Assembly (NCBI GenBank): GCA_964640725.1
Contig: CAZXIJ010000019.1
Span: forward strand, 18,862 to 82,861
Source of the DNA: CALHVX01 sp964640725
Lineage (GTDB): Bacteria > Pseudomonadota > Gammaproteobacteria > Pseudomonadales > Azotimanducaceae
Direction of reading: 5' to 3'
Length of the DNA: 64,000 bases
The translations under genes were made by a program, and so were the position numbers. Each line of letters begins with the position of its first letter. The stretch's first letter is position 1. The notes under the pieces are model-generated. The model was given only the letters and a program-made list of their open reading frames with translations. It did no database searches and was not told where the DNA came from. Positions 25,977-34,221 of this stretch are shown piece by piece.

Positions 25977-27097
25977 CTTGCGCCGTCGGTCCAGCCGCTA
26001 AAGCCCGCCGGCTCGTAGGGCCCGATCACCAGCTGCTCGAGCACGCCGATGCCCTGGCGCTGGCCGTCGCTGGCACGAACAACCTGCTGCACGTGAATGT
26101 TCTCCGGCGCCCGCAGGTCCAGTTCGCCCGGGTCAAAGCTCTCATGGCCGCAGACCAGTTCGCCGTGCCAGTTGCCCTGGCGCCAGGTCGGGTGGCCGTA
26201 GCCCAGTCCCTTGAACTGAAACCGCAGAATGGGCTCCAGCTCGATGACCCGCTGACCGCCTTCGAAATCGGCGAGCGTGATCCTGGCCTGCGCGGCAAGG
26301 CGCGTGCCCGGGTGGTAGCGGATGTCGTGGTCGACTGTTGCCGCATGGACCACGCGGCCGTCCTCGACGCCCGGGATCGCGGCTTCCTCCGCGTAGAGCG
26401 GCGCCGTCAGGCCTTCCCGAAACAACGGCCGGCCCCGGGCGTCGTCAAAGAAGATCGCGTGCGAGATATGATCGTCCCAGATCAGCGGGGCCCAAAGAAA
26501 GAAGAAGCTGCCGGGCGAGCGGGGCGCGCCCTGCGGCACCGGCTCGCCCACAGGACGCATGCCCCAGCTGCGGTCCTTGGTGCCCAGGCACTGGTCGGCG
26601 TTGACCCGAATCTCGTCGGTCGGCGTTTTGATCGTGCCTTGCCAGCGACCGAACTGGTCAAAGCGCGTGGCGTCCATCATGCGCTTGGTGCCGCTGTACA
26701 GCACCTGCCGGCCTTCCTGAATGCAGGCGCTGCGCCCGGAAAACACCAGGTCGCAGGCGATGCCGCTGTCGTTGTCTTCGAGCACCACGCGAGTCCGCTT
26801 CATGGGCTCGAGGATCTCGATGCGCAGCGGGCCGACGTTCATGTCTGTACGCTCGTCCGGAGCGCGGCGAGACCCGTAAAAGCAGTGCTGCAGGCCATCC
26901 CGGGTCACCACGCTAAAGGCGGCATCCAGGATGTTGCGGTGCGGATAGACCGCCATGCCCAGCCCGAAGTAGTAGCTGCCGTCGCCGACGTAGCCGTTGA
27001 ACCAGGTGCGGTCGTAAATGTTCGGATCGCTGCTGGCATGGTGGGCGAGCGGCTCGGGTGTCTGGTGAACCGGGTAGTCGTCGAGCTTGTTGAGCAT
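25973..27097 (-). CDS. Uncharacterised protein, DUF7064/DUF7065-like beta-rich
   Basis: 374 residues with no signal peptide or membrane segment and a strongly beta-strand pattern rich in W, G and F. The conserved-looking blocks are YDRTWFNGYVGDG near the N-terminus, GPLRIEILEPM, KDRSWGMRPVGEP near 200 and GHPTWRQGNWHGEL. These resemble the DUF7064/DUF7065-type proteins (a lipocalin-like, CrtC/AttH-like arrangement) that recur in catabolic clusters with acyl-CoA enzymes. I cannot assign an activity. The frame stays open further upstream, but ATG 27097 marks where the conserved sequence begins. It lies on the minus strand after the CaiB-type gene (54 bases apart), so the pair may be an operon. 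Confidence 0.7.
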   Translation of the reverse strand: MLNKLDDYPVHQTPEPLAHHASSDPNIYDRTWFNGYVGDGSYYFGLGMAVYPHRNILDAAFSVVTRDGLQHCFYGSRRAPDERTDMNVGPLRIEILEPMKRTRVVLEDNDSGIACDLVFSGRSACIQEGRQVLYSGTKRMMDATRFDQFGRWQGTIKTPTDEIRVNADQCLGTKDRSWGMRPVGEPVPQGAPRSPGSFFFLWAPLIWDDHISHAIFFDDARGRPLFREGLTAPLYAEEAAIPGVEDGRVVHAATVDHDIRYHPGTRLAAQARITLADFEGGQRVIELEPILRFQFKGLGYGHPTWRQGNWHGELVCGHESFDPGELDLRAPENIHVQQVVRASDGQRQGIGVLEQLVIGPYEPAGFSGWTDGAS

Positions 27098-27150
27098 GGG
27101 GGCCGGCAAGTTGCGTAAAGCGCAACTATACGGCGCTGGGCCTTCGATCG

Positions 27151-28332
27151 TCAGCCATCGGTCCGAACGGCTCCGCTGTCGATCAAGCGTTGCTGTCGGT
27201 CCCTGTCGTAGCCCAGTTCTGCAAGGATTGCGCGGCTGTGCTGTCCCCACCCGGGGGCGGGCAGCAGGGGCTCGGCGGTGCCGAATTGCGCGCTTCTGGA
27301 TCTGGGGTGTCGAAAGCGTCCAGCGACCGGGTGCTCGCTTTCCTGGACCAGCCCGACGGCCCGCACCTGCGGGTCGGCGAACACCTCGCCCGGAGCCCGC
27401 ACCGGTGCTGCAGGGACATCCGCCGCGATCAGCCGCTCGGCGACCGTCGCCGCTGGCATGGCGCCGATCATGGCATCGATCACGTCGTACCAGTCCGGCA
27501 GCTGTGCGGCGCGCTTGGCCGCGGTGCGAAAGCGCTCGTCTTCCAGGCGCTCGGGCTGCCCCAGCGCCTCGCAGGCCGCGGCCCACTGCTTGTCGGTGCC
27601 GATGGCGATGCTGACCCAGCCGTCGGCCGCGCGATAGAGCCGATAGCTGTAGATCAGGTTAGCCCGGTGGTCGACGTCGGCGTCCTGCAGGGTCTCCTCC
27701 ATCATGACGTCGCCCCACAGAAACGCGATGTTGGCATCCAGCATATTGGTTTGCACCGTGCATCCTGCGCCTGTGGTGCCGCGCTGCACCAGAGCCGCCA
27801 GGATCGCCTGGGCGTTGTTGTAGGCGCCGATCTTGTCGGCAACCATGCCGCGAACAAGGGTAGGCTGCTCGTCGACGCGCTGGGCGCCCGCCCAGCCCGA
27901 CAGAGCCTGGATCAGCGGGTCGTACACGGGCCTGCCGGCGTAGGGACCATCGGCGCCGAAGCCGCTGCTGGAGCAGTAGATCAGGCGGGGATTTCGCGCC
28001 CGCATGGCCGTCGCCCCAAGCCCCAGTCGCGCCATTACCCCGTCCCGATAGCCCTCGATGAGCACGTCCGCCTGGTCAATCAGGTTTGCGGCGACCTCGA
28101 CGCCGTCGTCGTTCTTCAGGTCGATAGCGATCGATCGCTTGCCGGCGTTGGCGCTGAGGAACCAGCCACTGGTGCCGCCTTTGCTCGATCCGTACAGGCG
28201 CAGCTGGTCCCCCGTCGCGGTGTCCTCGACCTTGATGACCTGGGCTCCGTAGGACGCCAGCAGCGCCGCCGCCGCCGGCGCGGCGATCATGGTGCCGAAC
28301 TCGATGACCCGAATGTTGTGCAGCGGCTGCAT
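27151..28332 (-). CDS. CaiB/BaiF family III CoA-transferase
   Basis: 393-residue class III CoA transferase that moves CoA between carboxylic acids without ATP. Signature segments are VIEFGTMIAAPAAAALLASYGAQVIKVE at the N-terminus (seen as two blocks, IEFGTMIAAP and GAQVIKVE), NAGKRSIAIDLK, and VYDPLIQALSG with the catalytic aspartate. It could activate a catabolic acid, or be an epimerase like alpha-methylacyl-CoA racemase, which shares the fold. ATG 28332 is preceded by CGGGAGACGC. It is divergent from the VOC gene with an 85-base palindrome-bearing spacer. Confidence 0.9.
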   Translation of the reverse strand: MQPLHNIRVIEFGTMIAAPAAAALLASYGAQVIKVEDTATGDQLRLYGSSKGGTSGWFLSANAGKRSIAIDLKNDDGVEVAANLIDQADVLIEGYRDGVMARLGLGATAMRARNPRLIYCSSSGFGADGPYAGRPVYDPLIQALSGWAGAQRVDEQPTLVRGMVADKIGAYNNAQAILAALVQRGTTGAGCTVQTNMLDANIAFLWGDVMMEETLQDADVDHRANLIYSYRLYRAADGWVSIAIGTDKQWAAACEALGQPERLEDERFRTAAKRAAQLPDWYDVIDAMIGAMPAATVAERLIAADVPAAPVRAPGEVFADPQVRAVGLVQESEHPVAGRFRHPRSRSAQFGTAEPLLPAPGWGQHSRAILAELGYDRDRQQRLIDSGAVRTDG

Positions 28333-28353
28333 GGGCGTCTCCCGGAGTTTTCG

Positions 28354-28393
28354 CTGCCAGTGTACGCGCCTGCTGGGGTGGCAGTAGACTGCC
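28354..28393. promoter_or_regulatory. Repeated CTGCC/GGCAGT boxes, candidate operator
   Basis: In the 85-base divergent spacer, GGCAGT-AG-ACTGCC (28380-28393) is a perfect inverted repeat. A third copy of the same box, CTGCCAGT, is at 28354-28361. This spacing could hold a dimeric regulator that controls the CoA transferase and VOC genes; which regulator is unknown. Confidence 0.35.
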
Positions 28394-28417
28394 GTATCGC
28401 CAGAGCAGGAGACAGCG

Positions 28418-28957
28418 ATGCAGGGACTGTCCACAAATCAGGTATTCCAGAGCGCCTGGGTGGTTGCAGACTTCGAGCAGGCGGTCGCGACCTGGGCAGA
28501 GCGCTACGGTGTCGGCCCCTTCTATGCAGTGGACTTCAGCAGTGGCCCAGAATTGCGCTACCGGGGCGAGCCAGGCCAGCTGACGATGAAAGTCGCCTGG
28601 GCCCAGGCCGGCGACGTGCAGGTTGAGCTGATCGCGCCGCTGTCGAAAAGCCCGAACGTTTACCGCGATCTGGTGCCGGCCGGGCAGACCCGTTTCCATC
28701 ACGTCTGCTTCTGGAGCGACGACATTGCGGCAGACAAGGCGGTGCTGCAGACAGCCGGATTTGAGCTGGCGATGGATTCGGGGGACGGCGATGGTGCCCG
28801 CTTTGCCTACTTTGACACTTCGGCGGAGAACGGCCACATGATCGAACTGCTCCAGCGCGATGCCGGCATGGCCGCGATGTTTGATCGCATCGCCGTCGTT
28901 GCCCGGGACTGGAATGGCGATCGGCCCCTGCGCGAGTTTGCGGAGCTCGCAGTTTGA
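28418..28957 (+). CDS. VOC-family protein (methylmalonyl-CoA epimerase-like module)
   Basis: 179-residue vicinal-oxygen-chelate protein with two beta-alpha-beta-beta-beta units. The first unit opens with NQVFQSAWVVADFEQAV and VGPFYAV; the second contains RFHHVCFWSDD and closes with ENGHMIELLQ. The HH and the final E are in positions used as metal ligands. The general pattern is that of Glyoxalase_4/methylmalonyl-CoA epimerase relatives found in CoA-ester catabolic clusters. AGGAG is seven bases before ATG 28418. The stop overlaps the next gene's TTG start. Confidence 0.8.
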   Translation: MQGLSTNQVFQSAWVVADFEQAVATWAERYGVGPFYAVDFSSGPELRYRGEPGQLTMKVAWAQAGDVQVELIAPLSKSPNVYRDLVPAGQTRFHHVCFWSDDIAADKAVLQTAGFELAMDSGDGDGARFAYFDTSAENGHMIELLQRDAGMAAMFDRIAVVARDWNGDRPLREFAELAV

Positions 28958-29403
28958 CGGCGCCGCTGCGCCTGCTCCTGGCCAGCCTCCTGGCCGGCTG
29001 TCTTGCCGGCTGCTCCGCGGACTGGGTGCCATTTTCCGGCGGGCCCCTCGAGGGCCCGGTGGCAGCGCCGCCAGCGGACTGGCGAACCGCTGTAGTGGAC
29101 GAGGTGATCCGGCTGGAGTCGCAGCCCTCAGACCCGTACTCGGTCAATCTGTGGGTGATTCCCCGGGAGCGCTGGCTGTATGTTTTTGCCGGTGCAAACC
29201 GGGCCAACTGGATCGAGCACATCGAGGTGGACCCCCGGGTGCGCATCCGCGCTGGGGGCAATATCTACGAGCTCCGCGCCGATCGGGTCACTGATCCGGA
29301 AGAGTTCGAAGCCTTCGCGCAAAGCTGGCAGGACAAGTACGGCCGCCGGCCGCGCAACGAGAGCGTGACGGAAACCTGGCTGATGCGGCTGTCGCCGCGC
29401 TGA
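28954..29403 (+). CDS. Small lipoprotein with nitroreductase/PNPOx-like core
   Basis: 149 residues. The first 20 are hydrophobic and end in LLAGCLAGC, a lipobox with two possible cysteines, so the product should be a membrane-anchored lipoprotein. The rest (VNLWVIPRERWLYVFAG, then WIEHIEVDPRVRIRAGGNIYE) looks like the split-barrel of deazaflavin/FMN-binding nitroreductase-like or pyridoxamine-oxidase-like proteins. Whether it binds a flavin cannot be judged. The only usable start is TTG 28954, which overlaps the VOC stop (TTTGA), suggesting coupled translation. A hairpin terminator follows. Confidence 0.7.
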   Translation: MTAPLRLLLASLLAGCLAGCSADWVPFSGGPLEGPVAAPPADWRTAVVDEVIRLESQPSDPYSVNLWVIPRERWLYVFAGANRANWIEHIEVDPRVRIRAGGNIYELRADRVTDPEEFEAFAQSWQDKYGRRPRNESVTETWLMRLSPR

Positions 29404-29409
29404 ACCCGA

Positions 29410-29428
29410 CGCTCCGGCGCCCGGAGCG
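29410..29428 (+). terminator. Intrinsic-type hairpin terminator
   Basis: CGCTCCGG and CCGGAGCG form a perfect eight-pair GC-rich stem with a CGC loop, seven bases after the lipoprotein stop and followed by GTTT. The following 110 bases before the acyl-CoA dehydrogenase start hold no clear promoter match. Confidence 0.6.
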
Positions 29429-29538
29429 GTTTGCGGGGGGGTTCCCGGGTGTGAAATCCCCGTTGATTCATTTGATGGGTGTAGCGCGCTATCCTTACTG
29501 GCTCGAATCAGCAGGGCCCGTGAGGGCTGGAGTACCTT

Positions 29539-30750
29539 GTGCAGGACGGCAAAGCGCTGGCGTCATTTCGCAGCGAAGCAAGCGATTGGGTGAAGGCCCA
29601 TTTTCCCGACGAGCTGCGGGGAATCGAGATTGGCATCGAGGGCGTTGGCGGCGACGAGCACGCCGAGCCCCTCGAGCAATGGCGCCTGGCTTTGGGGGAG
29701 CGCGGCTACGGCGCCCCGACCTGGCCGGTGGCTTACGGCGGCGCTGGTCTGAGCGATCCTGAGGCCAAGGTGCTCGGCCAGGTGCTCTACCAGCATGGCG
29801 CGTTCAATCCGATACCGGTGCTGGCCGGCATGGGCATTACCATGGTTGGCCCGACAATCCTCGAGTACGGCACTGACGAGCAGAAAGACAAGCACCTGCC
29901 CCCCATTGCCCGGGGCGACGTGCGCTGGTGCCTGGGGCTGTCGGAACCCAATGCAGGGTCGGATCTGGCGTCCCTCAATACCCGGGCAGAAGCCCAGGGC
30001 GACGAGTACGTGCTCAACGGCCAAAAGATCTGGACCAGCGGCGCAGACCAGTCGCAGTGGTGCGGCGCACTGGTGCGAACCGACCCGAAGGCGGCCAAGC
30101 GCGACGGCATCAGCTTTCTGATGCTGCCCATGGACCAGCCGGGCGTCGAGACCCGGCCGATCCGACTGATCTCCGGCGCCTCGCCATTTTGCGAAACCTA
30201 TTTCAACGATGCCCGGGCGGCCAAGACGGACCTGCTGGGCGAGCTGAACGATGGCTGGAGCGTGATTAAGCGATTGCTTCAGCATGAGCGGCAGAGCCAG
30301 ACCCGCAGTGGCCGCACCCCCACAGATGAGCAGGCCTCTCTGCAGGACCTGGCCCGGGACTACGTAGGCACGGATGAGCACGGCCAGTTGAGCGATGTGG
30401 ACCTGCGGCAACGCATCGTCCGCCATTTGATGGACGGCGAGGCTCACAGCCTCACGATCGGACGCATCACTGCAGAAGCGCGGGGCAAAGTGGAAGTCAG
30501 CGCCGTTGCATCCATCCTGAAGAACTCGAACACCCGGGTGGCGCAAGAAAAAGCTGAGCTGACCCTCGAGATCATGGGCAACCAGGGTCTGGGGCAGGGG
30601 GGCGAACTGTTCTCGGAAGCCGAGCAGGCCGCAACCTCGGACTGGCTGTGGGGCAAGGCCATGTCGATTTACGGCGGGTCCTACGAAGTGCAGAACAACA
30701 TCATCGCCAAAAACATCCTCGGTCTGCCTGAGACCACGCAAAAAGGCTAG
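29539..30750 (+). CDS. Acyl-CoA dehydrogenase, catalytic-glutamate-bearing subunit
   Basis: 403-residue FAD enzyme forming an alpha,beta double bond in an acyl-CoA. Family blocks include GAPTWPVAYGGAGLS, CLGLSEPNAGSDLAS (substrate loop), LNGQKIWTSGAD, and near the end GGSYEVQNNIIAKNILG with a glutamate in the usual catalytic position. Its length and the partner gene next door match heteromeric dehydrogenases for bulky or short steroid-type side chains (ChsE1-ChsE2-like) as well as FadE-type enzymes. Start GTG 29539 is chosen because GGAG lies seven bases upstream. The next gene begins 31 bases later and is the likely partner. Confidence 0.92.
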   Translation: MQDGKALASFRSEASDWVKAHFPDELRGIEIGIEGVGGDEHAEPLEQWRLALGERGYGAPTWPVAYGGAGLSDPEAKVLGQVLYQHGAFNPIPVLAGMGITMVGPTILEYGTDEQKDKHLPPIARGDVRWCLGLSEPNAGSDLASLNTRAEAQGDEYVLNGQKIWTSGADQSQWCGALVRTDPKAAKRDGISFLMLPMDQPGVETRPIRLISGASPFCETYFNDARAAKTDLLGELNDGWSVIKRLLQHERQSQTRSGRTPTDEQASLQDLARDYVGTDEHGQLSDVDLRQRIVRHLMDGEAHSLTIGRITAEARGKVEVSAVASILKNSNTRVAQEKAELTLEIMGNQGLGQGGELFSEAEQAATSDWLWGKAMSIYGGSYEVQNNIIAKNILGLPETTQKG

Positions 30751-30781
30751 CGCGCTGCGCGAGCCCAGGGAGAAACGACAC

Positions 30782-31915
30782 ATGGCAGCTTTGACCGAAG
30801 AACAGGCGATCCTGCGGGACCAGGCGAACGCCTGGACCCGTGAGCAGGCCCCCGTCAGCGCCTTTCGCAGTATGCGGGACGCCGGCCGCCCGGAAGGCTT
30901 CGAGCCGACCACCTGGGCCCAGATGGTGGAGCTCGGCTGGTCGGGCATTCTGGTCCCGGAAGCCCACGGCGGCTCAGACCTGGGCTACCTGACCTTTGGC
31001 CTGGTGCTCGAGGCTATGGGGCGGCAACTGACGGCAGGACCACTCTTTGCCAGTGCGCTGGTCGGTGCCAGTGCGCTCCGCCTGGGCGGCAGCGATGCGC
31101 TGCAGGCCGCACTGTTGCCGGCGATCGTCGACGGCAGCGCAGTGTTGACGCTGGCCTGCGATGAAGGGCCCCGGCATACGCCGACGCCGCGGGACTGTGT
31201 GGCCACGGCCAGTGCCGACGGCTTCGTCCTGACCGGCCGCAAGGCGTTTGTTCCGGAGGCCATGGCGGCCACGCACTTCCTGGTCAGCGCCCGAGTGGCC
31301 GATGCCGCGGCGCAAGACGCCACGCAGCTTTTCCTGGTGTCGGCGGAGCAGACGGGGATCCGCCCTGAGGCAGTCTCGCTGGTCGATAGCCGGGGCTACG
31401 GGCATCTGCATATGAATGGCGTCGCCGTGCCGGCCGCCGATCAGCTGTCCGGCGGTGCGGCGCTGCTGGAACAGGTGCTCGACCGCGCTCGTGCGGGCCT
31501 TGCGATGGAGATGATCGGCACTGGCGCGCAGGCCTTCGACATGACGCTGGAGTATCTGAAAACGCGAGAGCAGTTCGGCCGGGTGATCGGTTCCTTCCAG
31601 GCCCTTGGGCATCGCGCTGCAGAGATGTTCGCGGCCATGCAGCTGAGCCGGTCCTGTGCCGAAGCGGCGCTGCAGGCGCTGGATGATCCGAACACTGACG
31701 GGGCCCGAACGGCGGAGCTGGCCTCCCTGGCCAAAGCCAAAGCCGGGGAGTTTCTGTTTCGTATGTCCAACGAGCTGATTCAGATTCACGGCGGCATTGG
31801 CATGACCGACGAGTTTGATGCCGGCTTCTATCTCAAGCGCGCGCGAGTGTTGGAGTCTGCCTTTGGCAACCAGGCGTTCCACAGGGACCGGTACGCGCGC
31901 CTGAAGGGCTTCTAG
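30782..31915 (+). CDS. Acyl-CoA dehydrogenase, probable partner subunit
   Basis: 377-residue acyl-CoA dehydrogenase homologue. The N-terminal domain (LGWSGILVPEAHGGSDLG) and C-terminal blocks (YLKTREQFGRVIGSFQALGHRAAEM, shown as TREQFGRVIG and QALGHRAAEM, and QIHGGIGMTDEFDAGFYLKRA) are clear. The catalytic-glutamate block seen in the preceding gene (GGSYEVQ) has no counterpart; the end reads RVLESAFGNQAFH. This is the pattern of the non-catalytic partner in alpha2beta2 dehydrogenases. AGGGAGAAACGAC precedes ATG 30782. The stop TAG is one base from the MFS start. Confidence 0.9.
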   Translation: MAALTEEQAILRDQANAWTREQAPVSAFRSMRDAGRPEGFEPTTWAQMVELGWSGILVPEAHGGSDLGYLTFGLVLEAMGRQLTAGPLFASALVGASALRLGGSDALQAALLPAIVDGSAVLTLACDEGPRHTPTPRDCVATASADGFVLTGRKAFVPEAMAATHFLVSARVADAAAQDATQLFLVSAEQTGIRPEAVSLVDSRGYGHLHMNGVAVPAADQLSGGAALLEQVLDRARAGLAMEMIGTGAQAFDMTLEYLKTREQFGRVIGSFQALGHRAAEMFAAMQLSRSCAEAALQALDDPNTDGARTAELASLAKAKAGEFLFRMSNELIQIHGGIGMTDEFDAGFYLKRARVLESAFGNQAFHRDRYARLKGF

Positions 31916-31916
31916 C

Positions 31917-33173
31917 ATGACAGCCGGGCTTCCGGATCCTGAAAGCGGTCCGGAAGCCACGCAGGACTACACCGCTGCGCGCCGCACGCTGCTGGCGTCG
32001 ATCGTGATTACCTGGATGGGTTTTTCGGTCCTGTTTCCGCTGATCGCCCCGGTCGGCAGAGAGATGGGGCTGTCGGAGTTCCAGATCACCAGCATCATTG
32101 GTACCTCGTCGTTAGTGGTGTTTCTGGCTTCGCCGATCTGGGGCCGGCTGAGTGATCGCTACGGGCGCAAACGTATTCTGCTCGTGGGCGTTTTTGGTTT
32201 TGCCGCGGGTACCTTGCTGTTCAACTCTGTGCTGACCCTGGGTCTGACCGGGGTCCTGGGCGGCACTGCACTGTACCTGTGCCTGCTCGGCGCGCGTTGG
32301 ATCCATGCCTGCATCATGTCGGCTGCGATGCCGTCCAGTACGGCCTACATGGCAGACATCACCTCCTTTGCGCAGCGCACGAAAGGCATGGGCGCCGCCG
32401 GGGCAGCCAATAACCTCGGCGGTATCATCGGCCCGAGCCTCGCAGCCCTTGCTGTTTTTGGCCTGCTCTTTCCCCTGTGGTTGATGGCAGGCCTGGCGCT
32501 CTTGAACGGGCTGCTGGTCTGGTGGTTGCTGCCGGAATCGCCGCGCTTCACGGGGGCTGCATCTGTCGGCTCCGGTCGCCCCATGAGCCCCCGCATGCCC
32601 TATACGGATCGACGCATCCTGCCTTTCGTGGTCGTGGGCGTGCTGATGTTCATGGGCGCTGCGCTGGTCCAGCAAACCATGGGCTTCCGCTTTCAGGACG
32701 CGCTCGGGCTGACGGCGATGCAGACCGCCAGCGTGTTCGGGGTTGCCATGATGCTGGCCGCGGCATGTTCCCTGTTCTCGCAGGCGGTGATCGTGCAGCG
32801 GATGGAACTGGCGCCCTTCACGCTGCTGCGGCTGGCGATCCCGCTGCTGATCGTGGCCTTTGCGATGATGGCGCTGCTGAATGATCGGTGGGGCCTGACG
32901 GCCGCGATGATGGTGCAGGGCCTTGGCATGGGGCTGGCGGCACCCGGTTTCATGGCCGGCGCGTCCATGGCAGTCACGCCTCAGGAGCAGGGCGCGGTGG
33001 CCGGTGTCGCGGGCGCCTGCCCGCCCCTCGGGTTCAGCATTGGGCCCTTGCTGGGGGGCTGGCTCTATCAGATCGATCCGGTATTGCCCTATGCTTGTGC
33101 CGCTGGCGTCTACCTGGTGCTGTTGCTGGCCATGGGCTGGATCGGCCGTCGCGTCACGGTGCACGCGCCTTGA
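31917..33173 (+). CDS. MFS transporter (TetA-like, 12 helices)
   Basis: 418-residue inner-membrane transporter. The loop between helices 2 and 3 has the motif GRLSDRYGRKRILLVG, and the rest alternates hydrophobic helices with short loops. The motif and length match drug:proton antiporter-like MFS proteins, but here it sits one base after the acyl-CoA dehydrogenase stop and is more likely to take up or export a catabolic substrate. A GANNLGGIIGP segment in helix 5 fits the antiporter motif C region (G-x8-G-x3-GP). Confidence 0.88.
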   Translation: MTAGLPDPESGPEATQDYTAARRTLLASIVITWMGFSVLFPLIAPVGREMGLSEFQITSIIGTSSLVVFLASPIWGRLSDRYGRKRILLVGVFGFAAGTLLFNSVLTLGLTGVLGGTALYLCLLGARWIHACIMSAAMPSSTAYMADITSFAQRTKGMGAAGAANNLGGIIGPSLAALAVFGLLFPLWLMAGLALLNGLLVWWLLPESPRFTGAASVGSGRPMSPRMPYTDRRILPFVVVGVLMFMGAALVQQTMGFRFQDALGLTAMQTASVFGVAMMLAAACSLFSQAVIVQRMELAPFTLLRLAIPLLIVAFAMMALLNDRWGLTAAMMVQGLGMGLAAPGFMAGASMAVTPQEQGAVAGVAGACPPLGFSIGPLLGGWLYQIDPVLPYACAAGVYLVLLLAMGWIGRRVTVHAP

Positions 33174-33224
33174 CGGGTCAGGCCCACGCGGCACCGGCAC
33201 TCAGGCAAAGTCAGGAGGGCAGCG

Positions 33225-34187
33225 ATGAGTAATGCAGGCCTCGGTGTTCGAGGCTGGGCGGTCCGCCCGGAGGCACGGCGGTTGGCTGGGGCAGTGACGC
33301 AGGCGAAGGCGGGAGACGCCGCAGCCCGCGAAGCGGTATGCGGGGCGTTCTGCTGGGCTGCCTTTGCCGCCCCTGGTGCCCTGCGTCCGGTCTACGATCT
33401 GGTGGCCAGCGGCTGGCTTGAGGATGCGCCGGCAGCGGAGCCGTCCGCCGCCCATGCCTTGCGCACAGTGCCCGAGGCTCAACCGGACGATGCCTTCTGG
33501 ACCGCCTTCGAGCAGGTGCTGGCGGGCCCGGCCGGCGGCTATGATGCGGGCTCAGTCACCGCAGCCGTTGCTGCCCTGGGGGGCTCCGTTGCGCCGCAAT
33601 TTCAGGGCCTGGCCGAAGCAGCCTGCGAGGTTCACTGTGAAGGCCTGGGACTCAGCCAGGCGCCTGTGCCGCCGGTGCTGAGCCTGCAGGCTCTGAGCGA
33701 GCACAGGCCGGGCGGTCTGGGCCGGACTTTGCACAGTATGTGGGTCGACAACGGCTACGACCCGGAGGTGCTGGATCGCGACGCCATTGGCCTGTCGGCG
33801 CTGCCGCCGACCCTGCGTTACCTGAATACCCGCATCCTGCAGATGCATGATGTCTGGCATCTGGTCGCAGGCTACGAAACGACCTCGCTGCACGAGATTG
33901 CGATCTCTGGTTTTCAGCTGGCGCAATTCAGCCACAACTACTCGGCGATGTTTCTGGCCACCGTTGCTGTGATGAGTCACGAGCGGTCACCGGAGGGCTT
34001 TGCACTGCTGCTGCAAACGGTCAGCGAGGCCTGGCGCCACGGCCGCACCGCGCCGCCGTTCATGGGGATCGCCTGGGAGTCCTGCTGGGATCGCTCGGTG
34101 ACCGACCTGCGCGCCGAGCTGGGCATCGAGCCCTTTCAAGGCAGTTTCCCGGCCGACCTTTTCGAACAGCTGGCTGCGGCTGGCTGA
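33225..34187 (+). CDS. COQ4-family protein
   Basis: 320 residues ending in a recognisable COQ4 domain. The metal-binding signature HDxxH-x11-E is complete: H208, D209, H212 and E224 within MHDVWHLVAGYETT. It is preceded by LPPTLRYLNTRILQ and followed by ISGFQLAQFSHN, all typical of COQ4. The N-terminal 150 residues are not typical and could be a separate alpha-helical domain. COQ4 proteins bind polyprenyl quinone intermediates and are reported to act on ring carbon 1. Here the gene sits in a catabolic operon rather than with ubiquinone genes, suggesting a role with another hydrophobic ring substrate or in supplying quinone. AGGAGGG precedes ATG 33225. Confidence 0.8.
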   Translation: MSNAGLGVRGWAVRPEARRLAGAVTQAKAGDAAAREAVCGAFCWAAFAAPGALRPVYDLVASGWLEDAPAAEPSAAHALRTVPEAQPDDAFWTAFEQVLAGPAGGYDAGSVTAAVAALGGSVAPQFQGLAEAACEVHCEGLGLSQAPVPPVLSLQALSEHRPGGLGRTLHSMWVDNGYDPEVLDRDAIGLSALPPTLRYLNTRILQMHDVWHLVAGYETTSLHEIAISGFQLAQFSHNYSAMFLATVAVMSHERSPEGFALLLQTVSEAWRHGRTAPPFMGIAWESCWDRSVTDLRAELGIEPFQGSFPADLFEQLAAAG

Positions 34188-34221
34188 TGACTGCACTCCC
34201 CAAGAACCGAAGGAATTCCTG

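Noticed and set aside
27098..27586. Upstream extension of the uncharacterised beta-rich protein
   Set aside because: The frame is open but runs antisense through the end of the CoA transferase gene and has no similarity to the rest of the protein; ATG 27097 begins the conserved part.
29463..29495. TTGATT ... TATCCT as a promoter for the acyl-CoA dehydrogenase operon
   Set aside because: Spacer of about 21 bases is too long, and the closer TTGATG gives only 12.
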